Below are positions 44,818 to 55,124 of a stretch of DNA of 64,000 nt, piece by piece. Both the position numbers and the translations under genes were made by a program. Position 1 is the first letter of the stretch. Each line of letters opens with the position of its first letter. Origin of the DNA: Paguma larvata (Eukaryota; Chordata; Mammalia; Carnivora; Viverridae); contig CM057823.1 in assembly GCA_030068075.1 (NCBI GenBank), positions 16,774,485 through 16,838,484 on the forward strand, in the 5' to 3' direction. The notes beneath the pieces were generated by a model. It saw only the letters and a list, made by a program, of their open reading frames with translations, was not told the DNA's origin and searched no databases.

Positions 44818-44897
44818 GGGGCCTCTGAGTGGCTCAGGTCACAATCTCTGAGTGGCCGAGTTCAAGCCCCATATCGGACTCTGTACTGACAGTGCAG
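44818..44897 (+). mobile_element. SINE remnant with an internal deletion
   Basis: 'ggggcctctgagtggctcag' then 'gttcaagccccatatcggac' and 'ctgtactgacagtgcag'. The part between A and B boxes is rearranged, and the CT-rich region and tail are missing. It lies 20 bases downstream of the intact SINE. Confidence 0.75.
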
Positions 44898-45100
44898 TAT
44901 TTCTTCATTTGACTTGATCTTGGAGGCTTTTTCCTACCCAGCATTGAAATTATATAATGCCCATTTTGTTTACTTGGTTTAACTACTTTTACCATTTATG
45001 GTACATGTTTTTAAATGGGGATGTAGGAAAGTCCACAAGTTCATGATCCTCTCTCCACCAGATCCCTAATGACTACTCCATAACAGATACATATCACAGT

Positions 45101-45143
<43 letters not shown>

Positions 45144-46129
45144 AATGGATTAAGAGAAAAAGTACTATTAAGGGAAAAGGCACTATACATCACGGATCTC
45201 TTAGTACACTACAGGCTCCTATAAGTTATTAGGAGTATTCAGTTGAGGTGAGTGTACAGATATTTCAAAGGTTATTTGAGAGCTAAGCTATCTGACTGGT
45301 GGAAGGACACTATTTTATTAATATACTAAATAGTAATTTATGTACTTTCCAATGAAAAAGGAGTTATAAGATCCTGAAAAATTCAAGTTTGTTATATACT
45401 GTAATAACTAAAGCAAAGCTGATATTAATATGAATATATTTTAATTTTATATCTATTTTTTCATCTTCAAGATATACTTTTTCTTTAGTTTACTAAGGTT
45501 AAAAAAAACTTAGAGAAAAGAAATCAAGAAATAAAGCACTCATTTTTCCCCCAAAACTTTGGTCTTGTTAACCCAGTGCTGCATGGACAGATTATAACTT
45601 AGTATCTTGGAGAACCTCTTTGATATTTCATTTTAATAGCTCATCTTGTAGAATATATTTGATGGGATCATGTACACTGACATTTAAATTCTGACCCATA
45701 TAGAAATGAATTTTAAATAATATGCCAGAAGCCTGGATATTATAAATCCTTTTTATCATAGAATGATAAAACTGTAGCCATCAAGTACTTAGGAATTATT
45801 CAACAAATCTAAGACAATTTGGACATGCATAGTTATGGATCATCATTAACATTTGTAAAACTTAGTACAATCATTTCTAGTTAAAAATGAAAAACTAGAT
45901 ATGAACATGTTTTGATAGAAATAGAGAGAGCCGAAGTTTTCATAAATCAACTGAATAATAAGAGATATATAAAAATGTTTATCCTAAGATTTTATTATGG
46001 AATTGTTCAGGAAAATCTGACTTAAGTGTGTTTTTGTACACTACATCAGCAGTTGCATCATTAGAGCCTCTTGTATTATTATTTTATTTTATTTTACGTT
46101 TTTTTAAACGATCTGTATATCGTTTTTCT
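44898..46129. other. AT-rich unassigned DNA with an (AC)n microsatellite
   Basis: (AC)19 at 45103-45140. No gene or named repeat otherwise. Confidence 0.45.
45103..45140. repeat. (AC)19 microsatellite
   Basis: Perfect dinucleotide run, flanked by 'cacagtgt' and 'tctaatgg'. Confidence 0.97.
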
Positions 46130-46505
46130 CCCCTTCAATATTTTATTTAAATTCCAGTGAGTTAACATATGTGTGTGAAATCAGTTTCAGGTGTAGAATT
46201 TAGCTATTCATCAATAACATACAACACCCAGGTTCATCACAAGTGCCTTCCATAATTCCCATCATCCACTTAACCCATTCCCACCCACCTCCCCTCCAGT
46301 AACCATCGGTTTGTTCTCTATGATTGAGAATCTGTTTTCTGATTTGCCTTTCTTTCTCCCTCCCCCATGTTCATCTGCTTTTTTTTTAATTACACATATG
46401 AGTGAAATTGTACCGTATTTGTCTTTCCCTGACTGACTTATTTTGCTTAGCATATTACTCACTAGCTCTGTCCACCTTGTTGCAAATGGCAAGATTTTAT
46501 ACAGC
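46130..46505 (-). mobile_element. LINE-1 3' end fragment, minus strand
   Basis: 'gtgagttaacatatgtgtgt' (about 46158), 'caggtgtagaatttagctat' (about 46189), 'caggttcatcacaagtgcct' (about 46229), 'cctcccctccagtaaccatc' (about 46289), 'cacatatgagtgaaattgta' (about 46393) and 'gttgcaaatggcaagatttt' (about 46479) are the inverted L1 3' UTR and ORF2 end. Confidence 0.9.
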
Positions 46506-47109
46506 TTTTTAAACATTGTGTTAATTTCAAAATACAACCTCACTGAAATGATCTAATGTAATGGATTGGAGTACTGAATAAGGATTGGCATAAACTAAGA
46601 AATATTACATACAAAATTATACTTCTTTATGTATTAATACCAATACAAAAAAGTTTAATAAAATAATTATCATATAATTACTATCATATTACTTAAACCT
46701 GAAAGAAATTCAACAAATGTATAGTCAATAAAATTGAGTGGAGGTAATTTAGGTGAATTGCTTTCATTTTACATTATTTCCTATTTATTTTTGGGCTTGC
46801 CTAAGTTTGCAAATATGACTAAGGCTCAAACGTTTAATTCTTCAAGTAGAGTAAGACTCCAGGGTGAAATAAGAAAGATCTTTCCATTCAAGTATTTCAT
46901 TCTTTGCCTACTCCAACCCAAATTAAACTTCCCAGGGTCATGAACAGTTCTGATGTCACACTGCCACCATCATATCTCTTCTGCTTCAAGGATCAACCCT
47001 ACTTATTTTTGTTAGTAGATTTGGGGGGGAAACACCTTTGTGATAATTTAACCAGCCCAGATGATTCTTCTTTCTCTAAAGTTTGTATTCATCCCATCAT
47101 CCTTTTTTT
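46506..47109. other. AT-rich unassigned DNA
   Basis: No gene recognised. Frames of 69-75 codons (46734-46943, 46904-47131) lack family features. It may contain further decayed L2 at its right end. Confidence 0.4.
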
Positions 47110-47345
47110 TTTTCTTTTCCCTGGATGGTAACAACGTCTCCCACATCAGACATTGAAAAGTCATCCTTTTCATTTCCTTAACCCTCACATTGCAATTTTG
47201 TCACCAGTCTTATAGGATTTTACCCTCTCTATACTTCTTAAATCACTTTTCTCCTATCTTCATAATCATCAGTGATTCAAGTCCATTATCATCTCTAATT
47301 TGGGATACTATAATAACACCTAAACTGTTCTTAATGGATTTATTC
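47110..47345 (+). mobile_element. L2 fragment
   Basis: 'gaaaagtcatccttttcatt' (about 47154), 'tttgtcaccagtcttatagg' (about 47197) and 'taataacacctaaactgttc' (about 47312) follow L2 ORF2 order (…gtcatccttgactcctc…caccaagtcctgttgattc…ctcctaactggtctc…). Strongly diverged. Confidence 0.5.
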
Positions 47346-47779
47346 AGTTCTTTCTGAATTTTGTGCTATACATAGAATGATTTACTTAAATGTGGGTATA
47401 ATTTTTTTTTTTTATCAGAGTTGCAAGGAATTAAACATACTCCTTAGTTCAGGAGGCGTTATCATCATCACTTCCTGTAAGTTTCTATCTGGCTTTACTC
47501 ATATATTTATTTCTTTTATTCCTAACCCTAATATAAGCAGGTGCTCTAATATTATGACATTTGTCCTGATTTTTCTAAGAAATTTTTGTAAAAATCTAAA
47601 AAAATTTACAAAATATGAAAGGTTGTTTTCTGAGCATGTATTTGTCATAGTTTATGTAATTTTAATAAACACTATCGTGCTATAAACCTAATTCTATTTC
47701 TAATGCTTTTTCCCATTCAGCATAGTGTTATTAATATAGTACCAAAATGCTATAGGTTATTTTAAGTTATTTTTCCTTC
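47346..47779. other. AT-rich unassigned DNA
   Basis: Nothing recognised. The 102-codon frame at 47377-47685 is hydrophobic and Phe/Ile-rich, as expected by chance from T-rich DNA. Confidence 0.4.
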
Positions 47780-48960
47780 TATTTCCTGCATAGTTACAAG
47801 TAAAGTGAATCCATCACATTTCACTTACCCAATTCCACAGATAAATGGACACCAATATCCATCTACTAAAAGATCAACTTAGGTAAACAGCATCCTTATA
47901 AATATGCCTTTTGGATCAAGTCTCGCAATTCGTTATCTACATGGAGAGGGAGATAGTGAGGTCGTAAGATAGCTATACTTATTTTTAAATATGTCCTGAT
48001 GGATTGTTTTCTGAAATATCTACAACCATTTAATTTCCCATCCACTGCCCATAAGTGTTGTTTTCCTTCGTATCCTCACCAAAAAATGTCCTCTAGGAAT
48101 CCTATATTTTCTAAGTATATAGTATAAATATGTATCTCTTTTAATTTGTGGACATTGGCAGGTCAGATTGTTATTGGCATTTTATAATATTTTTGCCCGT
48201 TTTCCTACTGAATTTTTTGTTGTTGATTTAAGAATCAATAATATTAATTTTGTCTTAGTAATTTAAACTTCTTTTAATATATCACATAACTGTATATTTC
48301 ATCCATTGTTGAAATGACTGTTCATGTTTTTTTACTCCTTTTAAAATTAGTTTACATTTTTAGGTACTTTTTTAAATTTAGAAAATATTTTATCAAGCAT
48401 ACATCCATACCAAAGTCTCTTTTGGGGGACTTTACTCAGATTTCAACTCTTCTATATTTTGGTGAATAGACCCCTTTAACATAACAAAATGTAACTATTT
48501 CTGCTAGTGCTTCGAATCTTTGAAGTCTACTTTGTTTGATCTTACTGTAGATGTATCAATTTTCTTCAGTTGGTTCATACGTATATTTTTCCATCATTTC
48601 ACATTCAATTTTCTTGTAGGTTTGTTATTCTCCTCTAGCAATTTTTGTCTTTTATGATCAAAGATAGTCTATCATGTTGAGTCCTTCATGTTAAGTTAAA
48701 AAAATATGTAGTCTACTATTGTTTGTTGGAATGTCCTATAAATACTAACTAGATCTCATTTGTTAATGATATCCTCCTATCTTTCTATATCATTATTGAT
48801 ATTCTAACTAGGTATTGATACCAGGAGAGATACTGAGGTATTCAACCATAATTGTGGATTTCTCAAGTTTATCTTCCAGTTCTGTCATTTTTGAAGCTCT
48901 ATTATTTGATGCATTCAAATTTAGTATTATTCTGTCTTGACAAATTGAACTCATTTTATA
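47780..48960 (-). mobile_element. Old LINE-1 (L1M) fragments, minus strand
   Basis: 47810-48235 resembles the inverted ORF2 C-terminal region ('ttcccatccactgcccataa' about 48036, 'cttcgtatcctcaccaaa'). 48420-48715 resembles the inverted ORF2 N-terminal region ('gaatagacccctttaacata' about 48465, 'gaagtctactttgtttgatc' about 48521). 48760-48955 resembles the inverted endonuclease region ('ttccagttctgtcatttttg' about 48872). The last two are out of order relative to one element, so at least two copies or a rearrangement are present. Confidence 0.55.
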
Positions 48961-49086
48961 TCTCTCTTTGTTCCTGATCAGTTTTATTTTTCCACTTCTT
49001 TGTGTCTTCAATTTCTTTCATAAACTTTCTATAGTTTTTAGTGTACAGATCTTTTACCTCTTTGGTTACATTTATTCCTAGGTATC

Positions 49087-51180
49087 TTATTTTTGGTGCC
49101 ATTGTAAATGGAACCAATTCCTTGATTTCTCTTTCTGCTGCTTTATTATTGGTGTATAGAAATGAAACCAAGTTCTGTACACTGATTTTATATCTTGCAA
49201 CTTTGCTGAATTAGCGTAGTTTTTAGCGCAGTCTTTTGGGTTTTCGACATAGAGTATCATGTGGTCTGCAAAGAGTGAAAGTTTGATGTCTTCCTTGTCA
49301 ATTTGTATGTGTTTTATTTCTTTTTGTTGTCTAATTGCTGATGCTTGAACTTCCAGTACCATGTTGAACAACAGTGGTGACAGTGGACATCCCAACTGTG
49401 TTCCTGATCTTAGGGGGTAGCTCTCATTTTTATTCCCATTGAGGATGATATTAACTTTCCATATGGCCTTTATGATGTTGAGGTATGTTCCTTCTATCCC
49501 TACTATCTTGAGGGTTTTATCAGAAAAGGATACTGTATTTTGTCTAATGCTGTTTCTGCATCTATTCAAAGGATCAAATGGTTCTTATCCTTTCTTTTAT
49601 TAATGTTGTCTATCACATTGATTGATTTGCAAATATTGAACCAGTCCAGGAATAATTCCCACTTGATCATGGTGAATAATTCTTTTAATGTTGAATTCAA
49701 TTTGCTAGTATCTTGTTGAGAATTTTTGCATCCAGGTTCATCAGGGATATTGGCCTGTAATTCTCCTTTATAATGGGGTCTTTGTCTAATTTTGGAATTG
49801 AGATAATGCTGATTTCATATAATGAGGTTGGAAGCTTTACTTTCATTTCTATTTTTGGAACAGTGTAAGAATAGTTATTAACTCTTCTTTAAATATCTGG
49901 TAGAATTCTCCTGGAAAGTCATCTGGCCGAGGTCTCATGTTTTTTGGGGAGATTTTTGACAACTGATTCAATTTCTTTGCTGGTTATGGATCTGTTCAAA
50001 TTTTCTATTTCTTCCTGTTTCAGTTTTGATAGTTTGTACATTTCTAGGAATTTGTTCATTTCTTCTAGATTGCCCAGTTTGTTGACATATAGTTTTTCAT
50101 GGTATTCTCAAAATTGTTTGTATTTCTGTGGTGTTGGTTGTGATAGCTATTCTTTTATTTGTGAACTTATCTATTTGTGTCCTTTCTCTTTTATTTTTGA
50201 TAAGTCTGGCTAGGGGTTTACAATTTTGTTAAGTTTTTCAAGGAACCAACTCTTAGTTTCATTCATCTGTTCTGGGTTTTGTTTGTTCATTGATTTCTAT
50301 ATTGTTTATTTATGCTCTAATCTTTTTATTTCCCTTATTATGCTGGCTTAAGCCTTATTTGCTGTTCCCCTCCTAGCTTCTTTAGGTGTAAGGCAAATTG
50401 CATATTTGGGACGTTTCTTACTTCTTGAGATAGTTATGAATTGCAATGTACTTTCCTCCTATGACTGCCTTTGTTCTATTCCAAAGGATTTGGATGTAGT
50501 GTTTTCATTTTCATTGGTTCTAATGTATTTTTTTATTTTTTATTTAATTTTCTCAGTAACCCATTCATTCTTCAGTAGGATATTCTTTAACATCCATGTA
50601 TTTGAGGGCTTTCCAATTTTTTTCTTGTGGTTGACCTCAAGATTCATAGCATTGTGATGTGAAAATATATATGGTATTATCTCAATCACTTTGTACCTGT
50701 TGAGGGCTGTTGGTGACCCAGTACGTGATCTATTCTAGAGAATGTTCCATGTGTACTCAAGAAGAATGTGTATTCTGCTGCTTTAGGATGAAATGTTCTG
50801 AATATACCTGTTAAATCCATCCAGTCCACTGTGTCATTCAAAGCCATTGTTTCCTTATTGACTTTCTGTTTAGATGATCTGTTCAGTGCTTTCAGTGGAG
50901 TGCTGAAGTCCCCTACTATGATGGTACTATTATCAATAAGTTTCTTTATTTTGTTATTAATTTATTTATTTTGGTTGTTTCATATTGGGGGCATATTTAC
51001 AATTGTTAGATCTTTTTGATGGATAGACCCCCTAATTATGATATAATTTCCTTATTCATATTTTGTTACAGTCTTTGTTTTAAAATCTAGTTTGCCTGAT
51101 ATAAGTATATCTAATCTGGCTTTCTTTTGACATCCATTAGGATGCTACATGTTCTCCATTCCCTCATTTTCTTTCTTTCT
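49087..51180 (-). pseudogene. LINE-1 ORF2 relic with a mutated RT catalytic motif
   Basis: Longest intact frame is 160 codons (49087-49569). It carries RT landmarks '[12 protein letters not shown]' (about residues 26-37), '[18 protein letters not shown]' (about 52-69) and the catalytic box, which reads FADH instead of FADD (about residues 100-103). The second catalytic aspartate is therefore lost. Upstream segments show palm, finger and linker sequence broken by stops. In the intact element this protein performs target-primed reverse transcription; this copy cannot. The FADH change may predate or follow loss of the rest of the element. Confidence 0.88.
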
Positions 51181-51341
51181 TTTTTTAATAAATTTTTATT
51201 TATTTTGAGAGAAACAGAGAGAAAGAATTCCAAGCCTGTTTGGCCAGTGCAGAGCCTGACAAAGGGTTTGATCTCATTAAGTGTGAATCATGACCTGAGC
51301 CAAAATCAAGAGTCGGATGCTTTATCAACTACCCAGGTGCC
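51180..51341 (-). mobile_element. tRNA-Lys SINE, shortened, minus strand
   Basis: Tail 'aataaatttttatttatttt', short GA-rich part, 'ggccagtgcagagcctgaca' (about 51241) and inverted head 'catgacctgagccaaaatca' ending 'acccaggtgccc'. The B-box region is eroded. Target-site duplication about 51159-51173 and 51346-51360. Confidence 0.88.
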
Positions 51342-51423
51342 CAATCCATCCCCTCACTTTCAATCTGCAGGTGTCTTTAGGTCTAAAATGAGCCTCTTGT
51401 AGGCAGCATATAGACGGATCTTG

Positions 51424-51494
51424 TTTATTTACCATGACCTGAGCCAAAACCGAGAGTTGGACTGCCAAAAGACTGAAACACCCAGGTGCCTCTC
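51424..51494 (-). mobile_element. SINE remnant, head only, minus strand
   Basis: 'accatgacctgagccaaaac' (about 51431), 'cgagagttggactgcc', and 'acacccaggtgcctctc' are the inverted tRNA-like head. The middle and CT-rich segment are absent. It sits exactly at the boundary between two LINE-1 fragments. Confidence 0.8.
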
Positions 51495-51496
51495 TA

Positions 51497-51974
51497 GTTT
51501 TTAATTTGAGTACAGTTTGACACACAATGTTACATTAATTTCACATGTAAGACATAGTGATTCACTTCTCCACATATTATGTTATGCTCACCACAAGTGT
51601 AGCTATCATCTGTCACCATGCAACACTACTACAATATCATTGACTGTATTCCCTGTATTGTGTCTTTCATCCCCATGACTTATTCATTCCATAACTGGAA
51701 GCCTGTATCTTTGACTGCCCTTTACCCATTTTGCTTACCTTCCCATTTGCTCTGGCAACCATCATTTGTTTTTTGTATTTATAGGTCTAATTTTATTCTG
51801 TTTTATTTTTTATATTCCACACATGAGTGAAATCATTTTGTATTTGTCTTTCTCAGTCTGACTAATGTCACTTAGCATAATACCCTGTAGGTTCATCCAT
51901 GTTGTGGCAAATGACAACATTTCAACCTTTTTTATGGCTGTGCAATATTTCAGTGTGTGTGTGTGTCTGTGTGT

Positions 51975-52005
<31 letters not shown>

Positions 52006-52362
52006 GGTGTGATGGGGGGAGAGAAGAGGGAGGGCAGGAGAAAGAGACAGAGAGAGAGAGACCCCACATCTTCCGTATCCATTCCTCTACTGATAGACAT
52101 TTAGGTTATTTCCATATCTTGGCTACTGTAAATAATGCTTCAATAAACAGAGGGGTGCATATATCTTTTCACATTAGGGTCTTAATTTTCTTTGGGTAAA
52201 TACTCAGTGGTGGAATTATTGGATTAGATGATATTCATATTTTTAATTTTTTCAGGAACCTTTGTACTATTTTCCACAGTAACTGATCCAATTAACACTC
52301 ATTGTCACCAACAGTGTGTGAATGTTTCTTTGCATCCACACCCTTTGCAACACTTATTTGTT
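51497..52362 (-). mobile_element. LINE-1 3' end (3' UTR and ORF2 end), older type, minus strand
   Basis: 'gagtacagtttgacacacaa' (about 51508), 'ctctggcaaccatcatttgt' (about 51750), 'cacacatgagtgaaatcatt' (about 51817), 'gtaggttcatccatgttgtg' (about 51887), then a (TG)n tract, 'tcttccgtatccattcctct' (about 52069), 'caataaacagaggggtgcat' (about 52141) and 'cattgtcaccaacagtgtgt' (about 52300) are inverted L1 sequence. Confidence 0.88.
51953..52004. repeat. (TG)n microsatellite with TC interruptions
   Basis: TG run with two 'tctg' interruptions, located at the position in L1 where a CA/TG expansion is common. It is followed by a GA-rich stretch to about 52060. Confidence 0.93.
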
Positions 52363-52403
52363 TTTCTTTTTTTTTCTTTTCTTTCTTATTTTTTAAGTTT
52401 ATT

Positions 52404-52617
52404 GGGGCACCTTGGTGGCTCAGTCACTTAAGCGTCCAACTCTTGATCTCAGCTCAGGTCATGATCTCAAAACGCATGGGATCGAGCCCCACCTAGGGCT
52501 CTGCACTGCCAGCATGTAGTCTACTTGAGATTCTTTTTCTCCCTCTCTCTCTTCCTCTTCTCTGCTCATGCTCGTTCTTTCTTGCTCTCAAAAGAAATAA
52601 ATAAAATTTAAAAAAAT
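52404..52617 (+). mobile_element. tRNA-Lys SINE
   Basis: Head 'ggggcaccttggtggctcag', B-box-like gatcgagcccc (about 52480), 'ctctgcactgccagcatgta', CT-rich region and aaagaaataaataaaattt tail. Intermediate age. Confidence 0.92.
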
Positions 52618-52799
52618 ATTCGGTGTTAACTATTGAGAACTTCTGTGCTAAGGCACTTACTTTCTCCTGTGCCCATGTGACCATATACCCTTCTGAAGCT
52701 TATTTTGTTCTCTGTTTCAATGAGAAGTAATTTAAACAGATCTCCTGCCACCAACTTCCTACCACACATACCACATAAAAGCACATGTGCTCATAGCCT

Positions 52800-54441
52800 C
52801 TACCTTCTCTCTTGTTAATACCTCCAGCCAAGGTCAATTCTTCCATTGGTGTATTAGATCCTATCCACTCTTACCTACTCAAGGTCATAGCTCCAGATAA
52901 GCTCCCTCCCTTCTACATTATCTTTTTCTCTATTGCATTAAACAAACAAAATAATCTCTTAAAAACATGTTACTCTCCCTATTCTACATCTCTTAGTACA
53001 CCCAATTCTCTCTTCACCCATGCGGACAAAATCCTTGAGAGAACTGCCTTTCCTCTCAGTCACAAATGTCTATTTACCTATTCTTTCTCGAATCTATTCT
53101 AATCAGGCTTTTGTCTGTCCTTCTCCATTTAAATTACTTTCATCAAGGAGACCCACAGCTTCTATGTTGCTGAATTTAAAGGTCAATTTCAAATTTTCTT
53201 CTTATTTAAATGAATCACAGCAGTTGATATTTGTGCATCTCTCCTCCTTTGCAAAACTGTCTATTTGACTTTAAGCAGACTATATACTCTTAGTCCTACT
53301 ATTTAGGTGAACCATATCTCAGTGTCTTTGCAGGATACTCTGAAGCATCTTGCCCTTTAAACTTTAGTGTTGACTGGAGCTCAATCTGTTGTTGTCCAGC
53401 CACAGCCTCACCCCTGTCATTTTTTTTAGCCTTAAAGCTTTAAAAACTATCAATATGCTAAGGATTCCCAACTCTGAATATGTAGTATGAGTGTCTAATC
53501 TCTTGATAGCTCCACTGGACGGTCGAGTGAGCACCTCAAAATGAATATACCGAAAACCAAACTCCCTACCCCTCAAACTGTCCTTCCAATTGCTCAGGAC
53601 TGAAATTGTGTATTCATCCTTGACTCTTCTCTTTCCCACACTGCATCAGATCAGCAAATTAAGTAAGCTCTGTGCTCAGAGTAAATCTGGAACACATAGT
53701 CTCTTCTGATCAGTTCCATTGCTGCCAACCTGATAGAAGTCAACATCCTCCTATGTTACATTAGCATTTTCCTTCCTCAGCATTCTGTCAAATATCTATT
53801 AGAGACATAGAGTATTGAGAAAACTATCTTTTAATTAAGACCTATGGATTTGTCTTCTTACTTTCTCCTTTGTCCATTAGAGTCTATTTGTAATGCAACA
53901 GCGACAGTGATTCTACAAAAATATTCACCTTTAAAAAAATAGATATCCAATGTCATCCAAACTCAAAATAAAGGCCAAGGTCCGATATTAATATCCCCTA
54001 TTTATTCTACGCCCCAATGTCTCAATCTTTACCATTCACTCACTGTTTCAGCAGTGTTTGCATCCTTGTACCCAGAATGTAGCAGACAGGTTCCTATTTC
54101 AGGTCTTTGCTAATATTCCTTCTGCATGCAGTGTAATCCCCCCAAGTTTTCCCTATGGATCCTTATATCAGTTCTTCTAGGTCTTCATGAATACATTAAT
54201 TTTGTAGTGATACCTGTCCTTCAAATTGCAACCCTTTTTTATCTTCATTTTCCTAAGAATTTATTAATATCTACCATACTACATAATTTACCTATTTCTC
54301 TTATGATCTCTCCCCATCACTAAATGTCTTGAGACCAAGGATATATGACTTTTGCTTACTGTTCTATCTCCAGCGTATGGAACAGTGTCTGGTACATATT
54401 AGGAATACAAGAGGTATTTTTGCTGAATGAGTGAATGAATA
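52800..54441 (+). mobile_element. Long L2 copy: RT region of ORF2 to 3' end
   Basis: Several L2 landmarks occur in order. 'ctattctaatcaggcttttg' (about 53093) corresponds to the conserved RT segment 'NQSGF'. 'catcaaggagacccacagct' (about 53141), 'gagtgagcacctcaaaatga' (about 53524), 'ttcatccttgactcttctct' (about 53612) and 'ggccaaggtccgatatta' (about 53971) follow. 'caggtctttgctaatattcc' (about 54100) and the end 'aacagtgtctggtacatatt' (about 54381) with 'gctgaatgagtgaatgaat' complete it. About 1.6 kb is long for an L2 remnant. Diverged, non-coding. The left 300 bases are less certain. Confidence 0.75.
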
Positions 54442-54900
54442 AAATAGAAAACTCATATTAAGAACTTAAATTTATTATCAGTTTCTAAAGGCATATAAAC
54501 ACTATCTTTTTAAGAGAAATAATTTTAAAGGCAGAGAAGAAACCTCCACCCATCACAACTAAGGCTCCAGAGATAGAACCCATAGGGCCCTTAGGATGCT
54601 AATAGTTTTCATTCTACTATTTCAGCAATGCATATTCATTTTTATAAGAGCTATGAATTTCTCCAAATGTTTGGGGAAAATTAAAATTCCAGCAATATGC
54701 CATAGTGGGTCTATAGCTTTTCCTCTGAGTGGCATGCTATCAAATATCTGAGAAGCATGGCCTTGAGCAAAGTATCTTTCTAGTTAAAACTAGTTACATT
54801 GGAATGCCAGCCAACTTGATTATCAAGTTTTAGATTAAATTATTTTTAATATATTTCATCTTATTTCAAGTATTTATTTGAAGGATATTAATATTCTTCA
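54442..54900. other. Unassigned AT-rich DNA
   Basis: Nothing recognised between the L2 and the SINE. Confidence 0.4.
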
Positions 54901-55124
54901 CGGGTTCCTGGGTGGCTCAATTGGTTAAGTGTCTGACTCTTGGTTTTGGCTCAGGTTATGACCTCGTAGTTCATGGGATCAAACCCCATGTCAGGCTTCA
55001 TGCTGACTGAGCACAGAGCCAGTTTGGGATTCTCTCTCCCTCTCTTTCTGCCCCTCCATAGATCATGCATGCATTCTTTCTCTCTCTCTCTCTCTCTCTC
55101 CCTTAAAATAAATAAACTTTAAAA
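54901..55124 (+). mobile_element. tRNA-Lys SINE
   Basis: Head 'cgggttcctgggtggctcaa', B-box region 'gggatcaaacccc', 'gcacagagccagtttgggat', a (CT)n stretch at about 55076-55101 and an aaaataaataaac tail. 'tattcttca' / 'tattcttcg' flank it as a probable target-site duplication. Confidence 0.92.

Larger units (their letters stand above)
48975..51422 (-). mobile_element. LINE-1 internal fragment (ORF2), minus strand
   Basis: A stretch of about 2.3 kb of inverted ORF2 from the C-terminal side of the RT to near the ORF2 N-terminus ('taggcagcatatagacggat', about 51400). It lacks both the 3' UTR and the 5' UTR/ORF1. A SINE at 51180-51341 is inserted between the flanking copies ccattccctcatttt / ccatcccctcacttt. 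A second SINE remnant borders the right end. Confidence 0.9.
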
